Assembly (NCBI GenBank): GCA_030052745.1
Contig: JANBVO010000038.1
Location: 186,001-250,000, forward strand
Reading direction: 5' to 3'
Source of the DNA: Pleurostoma richardsiae
Lineage: Eukaryota > Ascomycota > Sordariomycetes > Calosphaeriales > Pleurostomataceae
Length of the DNA: 64,000 nucleotides
Made by a program: the position numbers and the translations under genes. A model generated the notes under the pieces. The model was not told the DNA's origin, ran no database searches, and saw only the letters and a program-made list of their open reading frames with translations. Positions 34,121 to 46,134 of the stretch are shown here, in pieces (position 1 is the stretch's first letter; each line of letters opens with the position of its first letter).

Positions 34121-34927
34121 CAACATGAGTCGCCCGGTTCAAACTTCACCTCATGGGTAACATCCACAGGGCACAGATAGAGGTATGGAGAGAGAGATGG
34201 AGAGAGAGACAAGAGCATCTCTTCCGCTAGTAGGTCCTATTTGCCCGAGTAAAAATAGCACAGCCTCGGCGGAGGTGACAGGGGGCCGTCACGCGCTGGG
34301 CCAACCACTCTTCATGTCCGAGACATCGCAGTGGCTGAGCCAACGGGCCGTGATGACGTCTCACCAATCCAACACGCGCCGTAGTGTGTAGTGTGTAGAA
34401 TGGTGTACTGTTATGTAGGTGAGTGTGCAGGTGCCTGGGCATCTCCCGCGCCACCACCAGTTCCTGTCTTGTGTCCCGCTTCGGTTCCTTGTCGGTCGGC
34501 TGTACTGTACTCCGTACGAGGGCGGGAGTCCTGGCTGGTCTTTGTCACGTTCCTCCAGATCGTTGTTCCTTTTTGTTGATGCCGGGACTCCGGTCGGGAC
34601 TTCAGCTCGCTCAGCCTTGCAGTTTACCGACCACAACCTCTCAAGGCAGTCTCGGCTCTGCCTCGTCATCGTTTGCGCGTATTGTCCCAAAGCCCCACCA
34701 TTGTTGAAAAGAATCCTTCGATACAGACATAGAAATTCGAGCAATAACCATCCAAGTCCTATATTTCTCATATTTATTGTCCCTGGCGATTGCTGCTACT
34801 TGCCACGTCGTCGGCTGCCTCGATCTCGCCAACTGATCCACCTCCCTCGTGTGTCCGAATACCCCATCTTAACCTCATATCCTCAAATCCTGCTCAGCTT
34901 GCTGCTTCGGCAGCGCCTGACTGCAGG
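34121..34927. other. upstream region of the Pro/Gln-rich protein gene
   Basis: About 800 bp between the tRNA and the next start codon. It includes GAGAGAGATGGAGAGAGAG near 34190-34208 and GTAGTGTGTAGTGTGTAG near 34381-34398, both simple repeats. The rest is probably promoter and leader. The frame of the downstream gene is open upstream of its ATG but only with non-ATG codons. Confidence 0.4.
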
Positions 34928-36565
34928 ATGCTCGACGAGAACCTGCCCACCTTCCTCGTCAAGCCGTCCCCCGAGAGCCCCCACTCCAGCATCCTCTACC
35001 TCACCCAGAACGGCTCCGAGCCCGCGCCCGAGTATGTCTTCCGACGCGCCGACCCCGCCGCCAACCCCGCCGCGCGGAACCGCTACGCCGCCGCCCTGAC
35101 CGACCCCTACAGTCCGGACGTCGTCTACGGCGAGGTCGTCATCAAGCCAGAGTGGCAGCAGCCCACCCTCTCCGCCGCCGAGATCCGCGCGCAGAACGGC
35201 GTCGCCGCTCCGCCCGTGCCCCTCGTCCCCGACAGCTTCACCGTCCAGCTGTACAACCCCGACCAGACCGTCCGCGTGCGCATGGTGCCCGGGTCGATCA
35301 CCCGCACCGACAGCTGGGAGTTCGAGATGCCCAGCCAGAGCTTCAAGGTGCCGTCCGCGTCCGAGCTCGACCGCGAGCAGCAGCAGCAACAACAGCAGCA
35401 ACTGTCCGAGCCGGCGCCCGACCTCCGGCCCAAGGTCATGTTCAAGTGGAAGCGCGACGGCCGCCTGTCAAAGGACATGTCGTGCTACGAGGTGGGGCGC
35501 AGCCTGGGCAGGCACAAGAGCAAGGAGCCCGACATCACCGTCGCGCTGTTCAAGACGCAGGCGCGCGACCGCAGCGCCGTCACCATCTACGAGCCCAACC
35601 TGCGCCGCGTCGACGTCGAGGACCGCAAGGGGCTCGAGATCGTCCTCGTCCTCGGCGCCGAGGTCATCCGCGAGCTGTTCCTCGCGCCCCGCCAGGACGT
35701 CTTCAACACCGCTGGTGGCGGGACCCCAGCCGCCGCCGCAGCGTCGTCTGGCCGGAGGAAGGACTCGCGGCCCACGCCGCCACCTGCGGCAGCCATGTCC
35801 GGTGCCCTGGGCATCATGCCCCCGCCGTCCGGCCCGACTCCCCCCCTCACCACGGTCGCGAACCACGTGCCTTCTTCCGCCCCGGCGGCGGCGGCGGCAG
35901 GACCCGCGCCTACCGATATCGACGCCGAGACCAAGCGCCTGCAGGCCATGGTGGCGCGGGAGGAGCGCGAGCGCGAGAAGCGCGACCGGAAGGAGCAGGA
36001 GCGCATCCGCAAGATGCTGGAGCAGGAGGAGAAGGAGCAGCGCCGGCGCGAGGCGGAGGTGGCCAAGGAGACGGAGCGGCTGCGCAAGATGTACGGGGTC
36101 GAGGGGCAGGAGCTGCCGTCGTCGTCCTCTGCCGCAGCCGCGTCAGGGGCGCTGCACTCGAGCCCCCCGCTGCCGCCCCGGCCGCAGTTCGGGGGCCCGC
36201 CCGTGGGCTACGCGGCGCCTCCCCCGCAACCCCCGCGGCCGCAGGCTGCAGGCGCCGGAGGAGGGTGGTTCGGCCCGCCACCAGTGCCGCCGCCCCGGCC
36301 GTCGAGCGCTGGGCCGGCTCATGTGCTGAGCAACTGGTGGAACGGCCCGGGCGGCGGGTGGGCGCCGTCGCCGACGCCGCCACCGCAGCAGCAGCAGCAG
36401 CCACCATACCAAGGGAGGCCGGCGAAGAACGGGAGGAAGCAGAGTGGGTCGCATCTGCAGTCCCCTTACGGGAATAACGCGTTGGCCAGCGTGAGTGGGT
36501 TCTTCCATAGGGACAGGGAGGAGGAGAGGAGGAAGGTACAGAAGAAGCGGAGTGTGCAGTGGTGA
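34928..36565 (+). CDS. Pro/Gln-rich protein with conserved N-terminal domain and coiled coil
   Basis: A single exon of 545 residues starting MLDENLPTFLVKPSPESP. Residues about 10-145 and 160-250 look like one conserved globular region split by a Gln run (REQQQQQQQQL near 150). Its second half reads KVMFKWKRDGRLSKDMSCYEV, then SLGRHKSKEPDITVALF and LEIVLVLGAEVIRELFLA. Residues about 330-390 are a highly charged helix (REERERERKRDRKEQER type), probably a coiled coil. The C-terminal 150 residues are Pro/Gly-rich with SH3-ligand-like PPLPPRPQ and PPVPPPRPSS stretches, and the end is basic (KVQKKRSVQW). From memory, similar proteins are widespread and uncharacterised in Pezizomycotina. No signal peptide or membrane helix. 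High GC makes long shadow frames on both strands. Confidence 0.75.
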   Translation: MLDENLPTFLVKPSPESPHSSILYLTQNGSEPAPEYVFRRADPAANPAARNRYAAALTDPYSPDVVYGEVVIKPEWQQPTLSAAEIRAQNGVAAPPVPLVPDSFTVQLYNPDQTVRVRMVPGSITRTDSWEFEMPSQSFKVPSASELDREQQQQQQQQLSEPAPDLRPKVMFKWKRDGRLSKDMSCYEVGRSLGRHKSKEPDITVALFKTQARDRSAVTIYEPNLRRVDVEDRKGLEIVLVLGAEVIRELFLAPRQDVFNTAGGGTPAAAAASSGRRKDSRPTPPPAAAMSGALGIMPPPSGPTPPLTTVANHVPSSAPAAAAAGPAPTDIDAETKRLQAMVAREEREREKRDRKEQERIRKMLEQEEKEQRRREAEVAKETERLRKMYGVEGQELPSSSSAAAASGALHSSPPLPPRPQFGGPPVGYAAPPPQPPRPQAAGAGGGWFGPPPVPPPRPSSAGPAHVLSNWWNGPGGGWAPSPTPPPQQQQQPPYQGRPAKNGRKQSGSHLQSPYGNNALASVSGFFHRDREEERRKVQKKRSVQW

Positions 36566-39519
36566 TGGACGCGAAAGCTCCATAGGCTTCAGCTTTGGCT
36601 TCGCATAGCTACAGGGCCGGGTGGCTGGTTCCTACGACCCTCAGAGAGGCGGGACGACTGGAATCACGAGCATTCTATAATTCAACATGCTGGGCTATGG
36701 GTTTATCAACTGGAGAGTGCTTCGGCGTTGGCGGGCATCTGTCAACATGTCCTCTTTCTGGCATCAACGGCGAGAGTATGGGCGGTCAGGACAATCGCCC
36801 GGTTAGATACCATGAATTTATGATTGATAATGCAAGAGTCGGCGTTACATTAAAAGCTACGGCTATCTTCATTCAGAAGCGCCTCGCGGAAACGGCATGG
36901 ACAGTTCCTACGCTGGTGACGACGAACGGATCCGGTCAGCTTGTAGCAGCGCAGCTGCGCCGACTACTAACACGGTCAACCTTGTCTGCTAACTCTCCAG
37001 AGCAGCTCCAGTAAGGGGTCTAAGTGCATTACGACAACTTGCGTGTTCGTGGAGTCCTCTAAGTGTCTCCGTGAAACGACTTGCGGATGGCCTCCTCACC
37101 CTACCCCGGAGGAACCTCGTCAAGAGTTCCCAAGGAGCTCCGCCGGCGGCACGGGGCGGTTCAGCAGACCATCCGGCATCGTGCAGCCGGGACAGAGTTG
37201 TCTCACCGGACCCGTTTCTGGGGGTGGATACGTTTCGGATGCAAGGAACATACAGACACGCACAATAGACGAACATGTACGTCACCAGCAGCAGTCTACT
37301 TCCCTGTTCATGCGGCTAATGCTGCTCGAACTCCTCGCGCGATGGAATTGTTCTGGAAAATCGGCAGATGCTGCGACGGCCTGGGAGATCGTACCCTGGA
37401 GGTGGAGTTGCTCGGACCCTGAGGCGGTGCTGCTGCGTGACGCGCCGGGCAGATGCACGGAGCCTTCAATATGAACGGAGCTTGCCCAGACGGGCAATGC
37501 GAAAGTGGCTACCAGGCTTAGGCCAGGAGCAGAGCGGACCTCTCTCGCCAGCGAGCGCCGGTTTAGGTGTTAAGCTTGACGTGCCAGCGCCTTGGCTTTC
37601 GCCGGGGCAGCGCAGCTTGACGGACATGCCCGGACGGTGGGCAGGTATGTAAAACGACCGAGGGGCTCGACATCGTTGAATACGAGAAGGAGGAAAGGAC
37701 GGCGTGTGTGCCGGCGCCGGAGGGCTGTGGCTTTGCCGTTAGAGAAAAAGGATGGTGAGGTTGCATTCCGTCCGACGCAGCAGCAACTCTTCCCGAATTA
37801 TGTCCTTTGTCTCTACGCAAAGTGATGAGTCTCATCGGCTCGCAAGGCTGGCTCAGACCGGGAGGATGTCGCGTCGGAGCGGCATGGCCTAGCCAAGGTG
37901 AAACTCAGGGACAAGCCCACGGGTCCTCTTGACTGGGTCAACGCGATGTTTCAACCGGGCTCGAGACGGGCCGCCGCCGCTCGATACGACAGAGCGGGGA
38001 GAGGATGAGAAACCATGGCTGAAGAGCGTCCGAGTTACAGGTGAGGGTACTCTGTATTGCGTACAGACGCAGCTGTTACTCGGTTGCGGAGCGGACAGAA
38101 GAATGGCAGTGGGAGGTGAAGTGACAGCGGCAGCCATGCAATGTGCCGCCACAGCGGCGCTGGCTGCATATCAGCGTCGTTATGCCTTTGAATTCTGCAG
38201 GCTGACCGAGGCGCCACCAACGGCTGCGCGGTGACTGTGAGGTGTCGAGCTGCGGAGAGCTCTGACCATCTGGATATATTCTGGGACTTATGGATACAGT
38301 AGGAAGTACCGACCCCCAACTGCAACGGTATCACTACGCACTACACGGTTAGAGTACCTTTGTTGCTGGGCTCTTCACCTCGCGATTCACCATTTCTGCC
38401 ACCAATGGCGTTCACAGCCCCTGGATGTCACAGGGCAAGCTGAGAGACGTACGTACTCCCTCGATGACAGCGAGGGATTGAAGACACAGGGTTGGTTGGT
38501 TGTAGTTGTAGTTGGTCCGTATACAGTACTCGGCCAGCAGAGCGCCGGGCAGTACGTACCTGTAGGTTTACACCGGTAGAATGACGGAGTACCTACTCAG
38601 AGTAAAAGAAGCTCAAGCTCCGCTCCATCGAGCCGGACATGCAGGGCAGATTCCTTCTACGGGCAGAACTAGGATACGCATGGAAGTGCCTGCAGGCGAG
38701 GACGGCGGGGTACGCATGATTGAATAGGCCCGTCTTCCTGTGGGAAGAATCAGGGTGAAGAGTGAATCTGAAGAGGCTCGCTCCAACAAGATCAAACTTC
38801 GCAATTCATAATAATCTCCTGGGATACCTAGATACCTAGAGTGGAAGGTCGACTGAGGATAGGTGAGGTAGAGAAAGGTACGGTACGTAATTAGCACGAG
38901 TAGTCGATACTACCTGCTACATAGTAAAGGGTAAAGGGTACTCCGTAGAGTTACAGCCAAAAGCAAAGGCGAGAGGTGGAAAGGAGGCAGCATGAGAGAG
39001 GGCGGCCCTGTCATTGGGCCTTTTGGGCTCCCCCTCTGCCCAATTGGCACCAGGACACTCTGGGCGGGGCGCCCAGGCGGGCAGACAGACAGACGAGCGG
39101 CTGCGCAGAGACACAAGCGAGGACTAAGAGAGCGGCCCCTGCCTGCCACCTTTGCAGCAAAAAAGGAGCATCGGAAAGGAGTGCGAGCGACACAGGCAGA
39201 GAGAGAGACGACGAATCCACCCTCTCGCGAACGGAGACCGTTTCGTAGCTCCACCTCGATTGAGATCCTGTCTGGCCCGTCGCCTTGCCGTCGCCGCGCT
39301 CTTCCCTTGCCTTATTCTTATACTCCCCGTCACCCTGTGCCTCCTGTGCATAGTTCCGCCGTCGGCGCGGCCATTCCATCGCTTGCCAACCGGCTGCCTC
39401 CCATACCACCCGCTCTCTCCTTGACTAGCTAGCCGCCCTCCTCGACCTCTCCTCGACACCTTGCCCGACCTCACGCCGCCGCCCGGTCTCCAAGGTCGGG
39501 CCACGCCCAGCCACCCGCA
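36566..39519. other. long intergenic region
   Basis: Nearly 3 kb without a supported gene. Open frames of 100-140 codons exist but have no conserved motif and overlap one another on both strands. A TACCTAGATACCTAG patch lies at 38822-38840 and GCAGACAGACAGACG near 39081-39095. The last 500 bp is probably the promoter and a long leader for STE50. A long frame antisense to the STE50 leader and first exon is compositional. Confidence 0.4.
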
Positions 39520-41164
39520 ATGAGCTTCACGACGGGCACGGCGTACGCGGAGTCGGACGCTGACGACGAGTACGAGCGGGACGTTCAGGACAGCTCTCCC
39601 GTCGATGCCACCGACGCCTCCATCTCGCCCACCGAATCCGACCCGCCCTCCAACGAGCACACGCCCACTACCTACGGATACAGAAGCAGCGCCGACCGGC
39701 TGCCCGAGACCATCATCTCGGAATGGACTGCCGACGAATGCGCCGATTTCATCGCGACTATCGGGTTGCAGCAGTACTCCGACCGATTCATAGGTCTGTC
39801 CCTGTGCACCTGCGCCTTGCCGCGAGGCGGCACCGCTCGAAAAGAGGTTTCTGACATGACGGCCCTGCAGAAAATGATATTGTAGGAGAGGCATTAGTGG
39901 CCCTACAGCATGACGACCTAAAGCAGATGGGCATCAACAGCGTTGGCCATCGGTTGACCATCCTAAAGAGCGTCTATGATGTGAAGAAGGCCCAAGATGT
40001 TCCCGTCGAGAGCGACCACTATGTACCACTTTGTAAGCATCAGCCTGAGCTCCCTCTCCTGGTGTGTTGAACCGGAGCCGGAGGCTAGCGTTACTGATAT
40101 CGCATGTGTTTATGATAGCTGCCGATGCCGAAGCCCAATACGCCACCGCAACGCTGAAAGATATTAAGCATCTGGTCGAGCAGCTGCGCCTACGTGATGA
40201 GCGAATGAACTTGATTGAGCAGGACCTACGAAGGCTGACTGACGACTTCCGACGACTGCGTGAAGACATGCTACCCGCCTTGCGATTGGCGAAAGATGCC
40301 CAGCAACCGCTACCCCCAACCATTCTCAACAACGGACAGTACAGCTACGCCGAATCTACCGTTTCACCCCCCGCCCAGACACCCTCGACAGCCGGTCAGT
40401 CAGGGGGCGGCATCAAGCGGCAGTACTCCACCAAGAAGATCGTTTTGGCCAGCGCTCCGAAGACGACTTCACCTTCTCATCTGCAGACGAGCCATGACCG
40501 TGGCATTGTAGAACAGACGCTAGACCCTGCCAACGCTGCCGAGAGAGCGGTCTTGTCCTCCTCTCACCTAGCCGCCATGAATGGTGGCGGCCTTTCCGCC
40601 ACGTCTCCATCATATCCTTCGCCGAACATTCCGTCACCCACATCGCCGCCGACCAGCATGGGGGGTGCTACTCTCGGCTCGAGATCATATCGGTCCGACC
40701 AGCCCACTCCCTCAAGCCGGAGCACTTTCCCCCAGAACGAGCAAGGCTACGAGAACAAGCAGCCCGTCGCTCCCCGGCGGGGGCAGACCCCGGCGCCGGA
40801 TACGCCGAGCTCCAGCAACGCCTCGGTCGAGATATTCAAGTCGTTCAGGGTTAGCATGGACGACCCCTGCTGGAAGGTGCTACCCGCGGCGCTCAAGAAG
40901 TACCAGATCAACGCGCCGTGGGACCAGTACGCGCTGTATATCGTGTACGGCGACCAGGAGCGCTGCCTCGGCCTGGACGAGAAGCCTCTTATACTATTTA
41001 AGCAACTGGATAAGGAGGGCAAGAAGCCCATGTTCATGCTCCGGAAGACGAACAACGCCCAGGTCGATCTGTCCGCGGAGACGCCGGGTAGTGCGGGCCT
41101 GGGCAGCACGGCTTCCGCTCGGGGAGCTGCGACTGGATACGACCCGCCAGGTGGCATTATCTGA
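39520..41164 (+). CDS. ste50: STE50 adaptor of MAP-kinase signalling (SAM and RA domains)
   Basis: Join of 39520-39793, 39871-40032 and 40119-41164, encoding 493 residues. The SAM domain spans about residues 66-132 (ISEWTADECADFIATIGL, ALVALQHDDLKQMGI) and is interrupted by intron 1. A short coiled coil follows near 150-200, then a Ser/Pro-rich linker. The C-terminal Ras-association domain lies at about 380-470 (VEIFKSFRVSMDDPCWKVLP, YALYIVYGDQERCLGLDE). Ste50 binds the MAPKKK Ste11 through SAM-SAM contact and links it to Ras/Cdc42-type GTPases in mating, filamentation or infection-related pathways. The intron borders are G/GTCTGT..CAG and T/GTAAGC..ATAG; the first donor is weaker than usual. 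The architecture makes the call secure. Confidence 0.93.
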
Positions 41165-42894
41165 GGGGTTCGATCAGCTGCAAAGGACATGGAGCCGTCG
41201 ACAGCTACAAGTTACGGCTGTGGACGGCTTGTCGTGAAATAGCGGCTTCAAGAGGCGGAAGACAGCATGTGGCATCCCGCGGATGGGCAGGAGAGCTGCG
41301 CCGCGTGCCTGATAAGATTCCGTCACGACTGGCAACAATGATAAGACGCAAACGCGCAGTCGTTCAACGACCCACTGACGGATGCTACATGACAACTGCA
41401 AACTCCTTCGACGCCTGCGGAGGCAATGAATTCATTGGGCTTGCGGTGGGCAAGCGCCACCGGACGTACCTGTCCGATCCTATATACCCTTTCATCTGGC
41501 GACACACAACGACCCAGACGCTCTGGCGATATATCGCAGGTTTGCTTACACTGGTGTAAGCTCATATGGCGTTTCGCATTTGACAGCGCATTTGTCATGA
41601 AAGATATACCACCAGCAACTTTTCGTCTCGGCTTCTTTCTGTGCCCATAAGCGATGCTGCCTTCTTTTCATCAAGCTATACCTGTCGGCTTTGCCCATTT
41701 TCATGCATGGCGTCACTGGGAGACTGCTATGTGGCATGCAGGAGGAGCTACGCTGCACATTGGACAACACCCGGTCCATCATGGGCCAAAGCCCCAGCAT
41801 ATACGACGAAGCTAGGGCGGTTCCCCCTTAGGTGACCCTTGTATGATGGGAGTTGAAAGAAAGCTCCACCTCTCAGAGGGGATGTTGGATGTTACTCTGA
41901 GCTGTGGGGTTGCTGGCGGCCGTGTCCGGCACCCGAAGTGAGCTCTTGACGAGTGGGCGGGGACGTCGTAAGAGATGCGGTCCCTCTTGTCTGAAACGGT
42001 CGTCGGGTGTCTCAAGATGGTCCCCAGACGAAGCCTTCGGGCGGGGCCTTGCGCGAGAAGATGAGATGAGTCTAAGAAAGAGATGTATACCACTGCGGAG
42101 GACGGCTGCCAAGGCGCACTAGGAGTAGTAGCAGGCCGGCGAGATAGAAGGCAGCAGTAATTCATTTACCATCGTCATTTATCATATCACACCAGTTATA
42201 GAGATCGATCCGCCATGACCAGTCGTAGACCCCGCACCGGTTTGCTGGATAGTGAATGCCGTGCATATATCCTCGGGAGCGGAGAATAGGGCAGCGTCGA
42301 AGACGTCGTTGGTCATGGTCATCATACTGGAATTAATACCTACATAGCAGCCTCCATCCAGAGCAAGAAGACAGAAAAAAGAGCCTTTCATTTCCCGGCG
42401 CCCCAAACCAAAAATAAAACTGTAGCATAGGAGAGAACACCATCACAGCCCTCCCTCTCCCAGCGCGAGCAAGACGGACGAAACAACAAGGGTTTTTCCA
42501 CGGGGGGGTATCTTTCATCTCTCTTTCATCCTTCCCATCCCACCAAACCACACACTCCCTTCATTTTTTGCCCCGTCGCACCAATTTAGGCGGCGAGCCC
42601 GATTTCGAAATCTGCCGTTGTATATATCCCCTTCAAAGAAAACCAGCCAGCCAAGGCGAGAGAAGGTCCCCAGATATAAGTTACTCCGAGCCCCGATGTT
42701 GGCCATTTCATAAAGGAAGCACCTGAGGGAGAAGAAAGAAAAGAATAATCGGTGAATCGAAGCACCGCAGGAAGTGTGAAATCTGTCATGAATTTCGTAG
42801 GCCACGTCCACCGCACAGTGCCTCTCAGCTTGACGCGAGATCATTCCGACACCAGACGGAGCAAAATCATCCTGGGGGAATCTGCCCCTCGTCG
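41165..42894. other. intergenic, convergent 3' ends
   Basis: About 1.7 kb between STE50 (plus) and the Zn2Cys6 gene (minus). Nothing with coding character is seen. The part near 42350-42600 is rich in AAAAAGAG and CCCC runs and is probably the 3' UTR of the minus-strand gene. Confidence 0.4.
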
Positions 42895-45800
42895 CTAGTA
42901 GCTGCTCCCATCCATGGCAGGGAACTGGTCCATGGCCATGTACTCGAGCAGGTCCATGCCGCCGACGTTGACGCCCTCGGCCGTCATGGCCACCGCCGAG
43001 TCGCCCATGTTCTGGAAGAAGGCGGGGCCCGGCGGGAGGTACCACATCTCGTTCCCGGGGTTGTTCCACTCCGAGCCGTCGCCGAACACGTTGTCCGGCA
43101 GAGTGCCGCCGCCGCCGCCGCCCTGCACGTGGCTGTCCCCGGCCATGGCGGGCCCTGCCGGGGTGGACGGTCCGAAAATAGACGCCGAGTTTGAGAGGTA
43201 GGGGAAGTTGCCTGAGGTCGCGTCGAAAGGGGTGGCGGAGATGTTCGCTGGAGTTGTCGACCGTTCTGCTGCGGTCAAGTTAGAACGAGCCTGAGAGTGA
43301 GAAAATGGAACAGAGTGATGCTCACCTTGATGGCCGCCGCTCTCCCTCAGTTTCGCCCATACGGGGTCATGGCTATTGATGACGGGATGGTGCGAGTGAC
43401 CATTCGCTGCGCCGTTCGAAACGCTGGCTTCAGCGCGGTTCTCAGCGTTCGGGCTCCTCCCTTCTGCAGATGCCTGCATGCTGCTGGCCGGTGGAGGCGG
43501 AGCATGGATGAATCTGTTCCTCAGGCGACTGGTTAAGTTCTCCAGCAGATCCGCAAACCGTATGCCCAGGTGGACATCGTCCACTACGCAGTTCCGCAGT
43601 GCGTCCACCGTCCGGTCCATCAGGCCAATGGATAGCTCAACGTCGGACTTTGTGGCTCCCAGAGCGAAGGTCTTGAGCAAGAACATAGCACCGCTGATGA
43701 TGCGGAAATACGTCCGCACGGGAGCATGCTTCAGGTAGTCGTCAGGAAGGAGACCCTCGACGACAGTACGCAACAGGTTGCGGCTTCCTTCAACAACCTC
43801 CTTGACGTACTGCTGATCAGCTGCACTAAAGCCGCCGAGCCGGCCAAGTGGGAGCCTCCCGTAGTAGTTCTGCGTCTGGGGGCTCAGCTGGGGTCCTGAG
43901 GCGTTCGAGCCTGTCGCGGCTGGAACGGCTGTGGAGTTGCCTGCTGCGTTGTTCGTGCATCTTTCAACAACAGCCTGGAGGGAGAGGGAGTTGATGTAGA
44001 TCCGGACGTATTCAAACTCGATGGTGAGAATATGGCGGATGTAGGGCGGTAGGCGGAAACGCTCAAACTCCTTCCACCACTCCCGAAGCATGGGCTGGAA
44101 CTCCTTCAGCAGATCGGTGTATTTGCCATTCTGGATGATATCAGTAGTGTGTTTCCTGGATCGGAAGAGCTTCTCATTGCCAATATGCATCGCGTTACTG
44201 ATGCCCGCCCAGCAGTGAATGATCTGGTCATCGAGCTCCAAGTCGGGAATATAGTTGAAGCCGTTAGACAGGGAAGACGGGTTCGTCCCAGGTGTTGTTC
44301 CTTCGGTGGCTGTCGGGCGTCTACGAGCGACAGCAGGATCCGACTTGCGCAGGTTCTCGGGGACCATATTCGTCCACCCGAGGCGCCCAGCGAGCTGAGA
44401 CAGGTAGATCAAGAGAAGCCTCTTTATGCGGAAAGCCCGTAGTCGGTACAGCTCTTCTTCATACTCGGGGCGGTCGATAGCTCCTGTCGCCAAGAGCTCG
44501 TCGAAATCGTCAAACACACCGAGCTCGTAGGCGAGGCCCATCGCAGTGCTGAGCAGCATCCAGCACATGCGATCGCTCCTCCATGCTGGCTCGAGCCAGC
44601 TTTCGATTCTCTTGCCACCAACTCCACCAGACAAGCGTTGGCTACCGTCATCATCGATGAAGCTGTCGCGGGGGTCCAGCGAGGGTACGAGCAGTTCGTC
44701 AGTTGCTTCTGCCGGCGGGAAATGAAGAGCCCTTGGGTGCCACTCGGTGAGAATCATGAGAGACTCAATGGTTCCCAGAGTCCGCAAGCTCCCCTTCCTG
44801 AGGCCTCGCCAGGGTGCAGTGCTGGAAGACTCCCTGTCGTCTATCCCGGAACTCCCTCCGGAACGACAGAAGCCTCCGCCAAATGCTTCCTGGCCCCAGA
44901 CGACCCGCTCAATCATCCCGCGCAGGTACGTCCACAGCTGCTCGTGGATAGCATGTGACCGACAGTGGCCCCCGGTACCGGGCAGTCTGCGATATCGTGA
45001 GGCAATAGTCAGGAGCGTGACGGTGAGGATGGGCTCTTCGGTGAGAAGAGTGATGTGAGATGCGGGGTTGCGGAATGTTGGTGGTGAAATTGGCGTCAAA
45101 GGTGAGAGGTATTCGTAGTAGCTGCGAAGCGATGTTAGCCTGTATTTCATCCTAATCCACAGGAAAGCTCACTATTCGATGTAGGCGATGGCTTCTTGCG
45201 GGGTGAACCACCCCGCCCTGACGAAGCGGAACCGCGACCATGCCTTCAATGCCTCAGTATATCCGGGTTCGTTGGACGGATCGCCCCTCGTCAGTTCAGG
45301 GTCGACGGGCGCATCGACGCGCCCCTCTGGCTTGACGGACCGCCGTGAGAAGCTCATCCTATCATCGTCCTGCGAAGTCTGGCCGTGAGAGAGGCCGTGG
45401 CTGCGGGACGGCAGTGCAGAAGGCTGAGAGGTGGCGGTCGTCGACTGCGTGCCCATCACGTCAAGCTTGTTGTCCGTCGCGGCCTTGTACAGCAGATCCA
45501 GTGCGTCGTGGAGCCCGTACACCTTCCTGCTCATGACCGACTGGGCCTCGAAGTTCTCCAGCGGCGTGTTGGGCTCGTCAACGCCAAACTCTGCGGTGGT
45601 GCTTCTCCGCCCGGACGCAGCCAGCGCAGTTATAGTGCTCCTGGACTCGGAGCGGCCATGATCGCCCGGCCGGCGCAGGGGTTGGGTTCTGCCCACCGAG
45701 CCGCCAGGCGTCAAGGGAACCTCGCTGTAGATGCGCTTATCAACGGGAGGCGGCGAGAGGGTCGCATGGACCCTCTTGCGCCCGTTCCGCACGATGTAGT

Positions 45801-46134
45801 CATCTTCCTCGAGTGATGCGGCATCCTCATATCCGTCGTCCGTCTTCCTCTTCCGCCTGGTCGCGCTGAAGTAGCACTCCTTGCTCTCGCGGCGGCAGCG
45901 CACGCACGGCGGGTCGTGGGGGTCGTCGACGCTGCCCAGGTCGCAGCGCACCTTGCGCCGGCGGCACGGGATGCATGCTTGATAGACACGCTTATGCTGC
46001 TGGGTCTGAGAGCCGGGCGCCTGGGACAGTGCTGCAGCGCTCGAGGCGGAGGTCGCGGCGGCTGCGGCGGCGGGTGTAGAGGAGGACGAGGACAGGTCCG
46101 GCAGCCCGTTGGCGGCGACAGCGTACTGAGCCAT
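42895..46134 (-). CDS. Zn2Cys6 transcription factor, ARO80-like
   Basis: Complement join of 42895-45121 and 45173-46134, encoding 1062 residues if read as two exons, or 1043 if a further in-frame 57-nt intron (43269-43325) is removed. After a Ser/Ala-rich start ([17 protein letters not shown]) comes the binuclear zinc cluster at Cys54, 57, 64, 77, 80 and 87, in [14 protein letters not shown] and [14 protein letters not shown] fungal transcription-factor middle-homology region covers about residues 320-850 ([40 protein letters not shown]). The acidic, Gly-rich tail has ends such as [16 protein letters not shown] and may be an activation domain. The zinc-cluster spacing and flanks resemble Aro80-type regulators of aromatic amino-acid catabolism, which is recollection rather than alignment. 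The chosen ATG (46132-46134) follows an open but unconserved leader. Confidence 0.87.
43269..43325 (-). other. probable in-frame intron inside the Zn2Cys6 gene
   Basis: On the minus strand the 57 nt begin with GTGAGCATC and end TTCTAACTTGACCGCAG, an excellent branch site and acceptor. The length is a multiple of three without a stop, so an ORF caller reads through it as 19 extra residues. Size and signals match the other introns of the window. Confidence 0.6.

Noticed and set aside
35152-36477. 441-codon frame inside the Pro/Gln-rich gene, same strand, other phase
   Set aside because: It is a shadow of GC-rich codons, is almost all Arg/Ala/Pro, and has no start context or conserved motif.
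36595-37474. Frames of 139 and 143 codons in the 3-kb gap before STE50
   Set aside because: They overlap in different phases, have no hydrophobic core pattern and no recognisable family.
39124-39894. 256-codon minus-strand frame over the STE50 leader and first exon
   Set aside because: It has Arg/Gly-rich composition and is antisense to a well-supported gene, with no family features.
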